From Treponemataceae bacterium (GTDB lineage Bacteria > Spirochaetota > Spirochaetia > Treponematales > Treponemataceae): a DNA stretch of 7,502 bases. Positions 5,465-7,502 of this stretch are shown here, one piece after another. A model generated the notes under the pieces. The model searched no databases. It had not been told where the DNA came from and worked only from the letters and a program-made list of their open reading frames with translations. How positions within the stretch are numbered: position 1 is the first letter of the stretch; each line of letters opens with the position of its first letter. The stretch lies in the NCBI GenBank assembly GCA_024697985.1, contig JAILRX010000153.1, positions 1 to 7,502 on the forward strand, in the 5' to 3' direction. The translations under genes and the position numbers were made by a program.

Positions 5465-5839
5465 ATGAACACAAAGATTTGCGGAAATGCAGGTGAACAG
5501 AAGGCAGCCGACTATCTTAGCAAAAAAGGGTATGAGATTCTTCAGCGCAACTGGAGAACAAAACGTGGAGAAATTGATATAATAGCAAAAGAAGGTGACG
5601 AAGTTGTATTTGTTGAGGTAAAAACCCTTCCATCGGGCAACATAGATACGCTTTCGCACCTTTTAAATAAAAGAAAACAGAAAAGAATTGCAGAAACTGC
5701 TAAATGTTTCCTTGAAAGATTTCGAAAATATAATAGTAGTTATATTCGTTTTGATGTAATTATAATTGATATGCCGGAATTTAGAAGTACAGATGAATTT
5801 CCTGATGTATATCACATCAAAAGCGCCTTTTACGAATAG
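5465..5839 (+). CDS. yraN: YraN/UPF0102 family protein, predicted endonuclease-like fold
   Basis: The 124-residue product is a standard UPF0102 protein: GNAGEQKAADYLSKKGYEIL near the N terminus, RNWRTKRGEIDIIAKEGDEVVFVEVKT at residues 28-54, and IRFDVIIID later. Asp38, Glu51 and Lys53 (GEIDII and FVEVK) form the PD-(D/E)xK-type nuclease signature, with Glu11 the usual helper, so the active site looks complete. Biological function in bacteria is unsettled; a role in DNA processing is inferred from the fold. No good Shine-Dalgarno precedes ATG 5465, which lies 5 bases after the preceding stop, so translation probably relies on reinitiation or coupling. It is conserved near the trmD-rplS region in many bacteria. 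Confidence 0.9.
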   Translation: MNTKICGNAGEQKAADYLSKKGYEILQRNWRTKRGEIDIIAKEGDEVVFVEVKTLPSGNIDTLSHLLNKRKQKRIAETAKCFLERFRKYNSSYIRFDVIIIDMPEFRSTDEFPDVYHIKSAFYE

Positions 5840-5867
5840 TAATTGGCCGAAACTAGCAGGAGACAAA

Positions 5868-6035
5868 ATGAGTTCAGTTAGTTCTAAAAAATCACATGCT
5901 GATGAATCAGAACGCATTCTCGAAATCAAAAAGAAGATTCAGGATGAAAAATATCTTGACGGTGCAATTTATCGTATCGCAATGATTCTAAGCAGAAAAC
6001 TGATGGAAGAAGACGAAGTTTTTGAAAGGAAATAG
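5868..6035 (+). CDS. Small helical protein, possibly FlgM-like anti-sigma factor (55 aa)
   Basis: The start at ATG 5868 is set by AGGAG (5858-5862), 5 bases upstream; the same frame is open further back but only inside yraN. The 55 residues are a polar Ser/Lys-rich head followed by SERILEIKKKIQDEKYLDGAIYRIAMILSRKL, cut here into the parts SERILEIKKKI, QDEKYLDGAI and YRIAMILSRKL. This resembles the sigma-28-binding tail of FlgM, where ER-x4-K-x2-I is followed by a turn and an IA-x-L helix. It lacks most of the disordered head of enteric FlgM, being only about half as long. The nearby FliK-like and FlhB-like genes favour a flagellar link, but the match is short and was judged by eye. It starts 28 bases after yraN and ends 2 bases before the next ATG. 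Confidence 0.6.
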   Translation: MSSVSSKKSHADESERILEIKKKIQDEKYLDGAIYRIAMILSRKLMEEDEVFERK

Positions 6036-6037
6036 GA

Positions 6038-6472
6038 ATGGAGAAACGTTACTCAAACGAAGGCGGAAAGAAACACTGGAAACACAACGGACATAACAAA
6101 AACAAGCATCAAAACCAGCAAAAAGAAGAAAAAAAGGTCGAAGAATATGACCTTCCAAAAATCGAATACAAAATTGCTAACTGTGCTTATTGCGGAAAAC
6201 CCATCGAGGACATGTCATGCGCACTTGGAAGCAAGGAATCGGGAGAGCCGGTTCATTTTGACTGCGTAATAGAAAAAATTACCGAAACAGAAAAAATCCA
6301 GAACGATGAAAAAATCACCTATATCGGACAGGGACGATTCGGAGTCGTTCATTTTGATAATCCGCAGGATTTACGACATTTCCAGATCAGAAGAATAATC
6401 GAATGGGAAAGCCGTGAAGAAAAGAAGGAATGGAGACAGGAAATTGCAGATTCCTTCAGCTCGATAAAATAG
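6038..6472 (+). CDS. Zinc-finger-like protein of unknown function (144 aa)
   Basis: I do not recognise the family. The first 35 or so residues are low-complexity and very basic (Lys/His/Asn/Gln, with His13, 16, 19 and 24), suggesting a disordered, possibly nucleic-acid- or metal-binding tail. A compact Cys/His module follows: Cys49-x2-Cys52 (NCAYCGKPIED), Cys61, and His73-x2-Cys76 (VHFDCVIEKI), an arrangement that could bind one zinc. After it come YIGQGRFGVVHFDN (about 95-108) and a charged C-terminal helix (RRIIEWESREEKKEWRQEIA). There is no signal peptide or membrane span. GAAAGGA (6024-6030) lies 7 bases before the ATG; the preceding gene stops 2 bases upstream. It is the last gene of the run, ahead of a hairpin and the tRNA gene. 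Confidence 0.8.
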   Translation: MEKRYSNEGGKKHWKHNGHNKNKHQNQQKEEKKVEEYDLPKIEYKIANCAYCGKPIEDMSCALGSKESGEPVHFDCVIEKITETEKIQNDEKITYIGQGRFGVVHFDNPQDLRHFQIRRIIEWESREEKKEWRQEIADSFSSIK

Positions 6473-6502
6473 CGGTGTCTTGACCTCAAGACCCGTTTAT
6501 TA
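6473..6502 (+). terminator. Hairpin ending the long operon, overlapping the tRNA promoter
   Basis: GTCTTGA (6477-6483) and TCAAGAC (6486-6492) form a perfect inverted repeat with a 2-base centre. The stem can extend through CGG (6473-6475) and CCG (6493-6495) past a bulged T, followed by TTTATTAT. It begins directly after the stop at 6470-6472. The T tract is short, so termination may be incomplete. The same bases contain the -35 of the tRNA promoter, so it could instead be a protein-binding palindrome. Confidence 0.5.
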
Positions 6503-6508
6503 TAAAAT
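6480..6508 (+). promoter_or_regulatory. Promoter of the tRNA-Leu gene
   Basis: TTGACC (6480-6485) is followed after 17 bases by TAAAAT (6503-6508, 5 of 6 matches). An alternative -10, TATAAA at 6501-6506, would have only 15 bases of spacing. The start would fall about 5 bases before the mature tRNA 5' end at 6521, a short leader typical of single tRNA genes. The -35 is the same TTGACC as in the rpsP promoter. Confidence 0.65.
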
Positions 6509-6520
6509 GATTTCAGTGTC

Positions 6521-6607
6521 GCCGGGATGGTGGAATAGGTAGACACAAGGGACTTAAAATCCCTCGGCATTTAAAACGCCGTGCCGGTTCGATTCCGGTT
6601 CCCGGCA
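6521..6607 (+). tRNA. tRNA-Leu(UAA)
   Basis: The acceptor stem GCCGGGA (6521-6527) pairs with TCCCGGC (6600-6606), with discriminator A at 6607, as leucine tRNAs require. The anticodon stem AGGGA/TCCCT (6548-6552, 6560-6564) encloses the loop CTTAAAA with anticodon TAA at 6555-6557, which reads UUA and, by wobble, UUG. A long variable arm (CGGC/GCCG, 6565-6581) confirms class II. The T arm is GCCGG/CCGGT around TTCGATT. The bases after A73 are CTA, so the CCA end is not encoded and must be added. Confidence 0.97.
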
Positions 6608-6610
6608 CTA

Positions 6611-6638
6611 AGCAGTTCTGTTGAACTGCTTTTTTTTT
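6611..6638 (+). terminator. Rho-independent terminator of the tRNA-Leu gene
   Basis: AGCAGTTC (6611-6618) and GAACTGCT (6623-6630) form a perfect 8-base-pair stem around a TGTT loop, followed by a run of Ts to 6638. It starts 3 bases after the discriminator base, so the primary transcript would be a single tRNA. Confidence 0.93.
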
Positions 6639-6660
6639 GTGCGCGGCGAATTGCCATGCA

Positions 6661-6733
6661 GCCGGCACTGTGTTCCCCGCAGTTTTTTTTTCGACGGGCA
6701 AAACTTACAAGGCCGGCATTGTGTCGCCCGCTG
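6661..6733. repeat. Imperfect 22-base GC-rich direct repeat with 51-base period
   Basis: GCCGGCACTGTGTTCCCCGC (then AG) at 6661-6682 and GCCGGCATTGTGTCGCCCGC (then TG) at 6712-6733 agree at 18 of 22 positions. The core includes the palindrome GCCGGC and TGTGT. The first copy is followed by nine Ts (6683-6691). The copies lie in the gap between the tRNA-Leu terminator and the convergent ABC transporter gene, in bases clearly richer in G+C than the neighbouring genes. They could be remnants of a dispersed intergenic repeat or of an old local duplication; no long ORF is credible here. Confidence 0.6.
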
Positions 6734-6736
6734 TGC

Positions 6737-7483
6737 TTAATTAAAGCGGCTTAGGAAGGCCTTTGTTCTTTCGTTCTGCGGATGATTGATCACCTGGTCA
6801 GGTGTACCCTCTTCAACGATATAGCCACCACTCATAAAAATAATTTTGTTTGAAACATCCCGAGCAAACGCCATTTCGTGAGTAACGACAACCATCGTCA
6901 TGTGCTCATCAGCGAGTGAGCGGATTACCTTGAGGATTTCACCGGTAAGCTCAGGATCAAGAGCGGAAGTCGGTTCATCAAAAAACAAAACCTCAGGCTT
7001 CATTGCAAGAGCGCGGGCGATTGAAACACGCTGCTGCTGACCGCCGGAAAGCTCGCATGGATAGGACTTTGCTTTTTCAACAAGGTTCATCTTTTCAAGA
7101 AGCTCCATCGCGATTTTTTGTGCTTCGGCCTTATCACGTTTCAAAACGAGAATCTGCGGAAGCGTTATGTTTTCGATAACGTTTTTATGCGGGAAAAGAT
7201 TGAAATTCTGGAAAACAAGTCCGATTTTAAGGCCAATCTGTCTGCAAACTTCCTTGGAGGCATACACGCCGCTTTCTACGAGGTTCTGACCGCAGATTGA
7301 AATGGAGCCGTCAGAGACAGTCTCAAGCTGATTTATACATCTTAAAAGAGTAGATTTTCCGCTACCAGAAGGACCAATGATTCCAAGAACTTCCCCTTTG
7401 TTAACGGAAAAGGAAATATCCTTTAAAACCTGAAAGTTGTCTTTAAAAGATTTTTTGACGTTTCTAACTGAAATAACTTCCAT
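6737..7483 (-). CDS. Amino-acid (polar) ABC transporter ATP-binding protein, GlnQ/HisP type
   Basis: A complete 248-residue ABC ATPase that would power uptake of a polar amino acid together with a membrane permease and a binding protein. Walker A is GPSGSGKST (37-45), the Q-loop is FQNFNLFPH (Gln92), the signature is LSGGQQQR (145-152), Walker B is VLFFDEPTSALD (165-176) and the switch His is in VTHEMAFARDV (His202). The FNLFPH and THEMAFAR segments and the length of about 245 are typical of the GlnQ/HisP polar amino-acid class rather than of other ABC importers. The substrate cannot be read from the ATPase. ATG is at 7483-7481 with AGGA (7494-7491) 7 bases upstream. Permease and binding-protein genes would be expected to the right, outside the window. 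It converges on the tRNA gene, and no minus-strand terminator was found after its stop. Confidence 0.95.
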   Translation of the reverse strand: MEVISVRNVKKSFKDNFQVLKDISFSVNKGEVLGIIGPSGSGKSTLLRCINQLETVSDGSISICGQNLVESGVYASKEVCRQIGLKIGLVFQNFNLFPHKNVIENITLPQILVLKRDKAEAQKIAMELLEKMNLVEKAKSYPCELSGGQQQRVSIARALAMKPEVLFFDEPTSALDPELTGEILKVIRSLADEHMTMVVVTHEMAFARDVSNKIIFMSGGYIVEEGTPDQVINHPQNERTKAFLSRFN

Positions 7484-7502
7484 TTATAAATCCTAGTGAT
7501 AG

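Noticed and set aside
5729..5766. Two perfect TATAAT hexamers (5729-5734, 5761-5766) inside yraN as promoters for the FlgM-like gene
   Set aside because: Neither has a plausible -35 at 16-18 bases, and the stretch is very A+T-rich, so chance matches are expected; an internal promoter cannot be excluded.
5766..5867. N-terminal extension of the FlgM-like gene into yraN
   Set aside because: It lies out of frame inside yraN, while ATG 5868 has AGGAG at ideal spacing.
6513..6701. A 62-codon minus-strand ORF whose product contains VPGTGIEPAR
   Set aside because: It reads the antisense of the tRNA-Leu gene; the GTGIEPA string is a familiar artefact of translating tRNA genes backwards.
6692..6733. 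Minus-strand terminator for the ABC transporter gene
   Set aside because: A weak GCGGGC/GCCCGT stem can form in the minus-strand RNA, but it is followed by a run of As, not Us.
6639..6736. tRNA-linked attachment site or CRISPR-like array
   Set aside because: Only two degenerate copies exist, no tRNA 3' end is duplicated, and no integrase or cas gene is present.

Overview
The window looks like part of the chromosome of a host-associated Treponema (spirochaete). The evidence is the gene order rpsP-khpA-rimM-trmD-rplS followed by a FliK-like gene, a small FlhB C-terminal homologue and yraN, together with A+T-rich, Lys/Glu/Asn-rich proteins and a GH2 glycosidase typical of gut polysaccharide users. 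The genus is an inference from gene order and protein style recalled from memory; no search was run.

Layout. Bases 2-1021 are the 3' part of a GH2 glycoside hydrolase gene running in from the left edge. A 134-base gap with promoter-like repeats leads to a single-gene unit (1156-1383) for a small two-helix membrane protein, closed by a strong terminator (1427-1477). A good sigma-70-type promoter (1522-1550) and a hairpin at the probable 5' end of the transcript (1560-1587) open a compact translation operon: ribosomal protein bS16 (GTG start at 1618), KH protein KhpA, ribosome maturation factor RimM, tRNA m1G37 methyltransferase TrmD and ribosomal protein bL19. A terminator (3903-3942) follows bL19, yet a further run of closely spaced same-strand genes starts 17 bases after it: a FliK-like protein, an FlhB C-terminal-like protein overlapping it by 4 bases, a 58-residue ORF resembling the N-terminal part of treponemal HD-GYP proteins, YraN, a 55-residue FlgM-like protein and a zinc-finger-like protein of unknown function. 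A hairpin at 6473-6500 may end this run, and it overlaps the promoter of a tRNA-Leu(UAA) gene (6521-6607), which has its own terminator. About 100 GC-rich bases with an imperfect 51-base-period repeat separate it from a convergent amino-acid-type ABC transporter ATPase gene on the minus strand (6737-7483).

How the parts fit. The first five operon genes serve ribosome and tRNA maturation. The second group has a flagellar type III export flavour (FliK-like, FlhB-like, perhaps FlgM-like) and sits behind an intra-operon terminator, so it is probably expressed at a lower level by read-through. No CRISPR array, insertion sequence or phage gene is visible. The most interesting points are the cluster of tiny, poorly described genes at 5030-6472, the CGA-dominated arginine codons of rplS, and the regulatory structures around rpsP and the tRNA gene.
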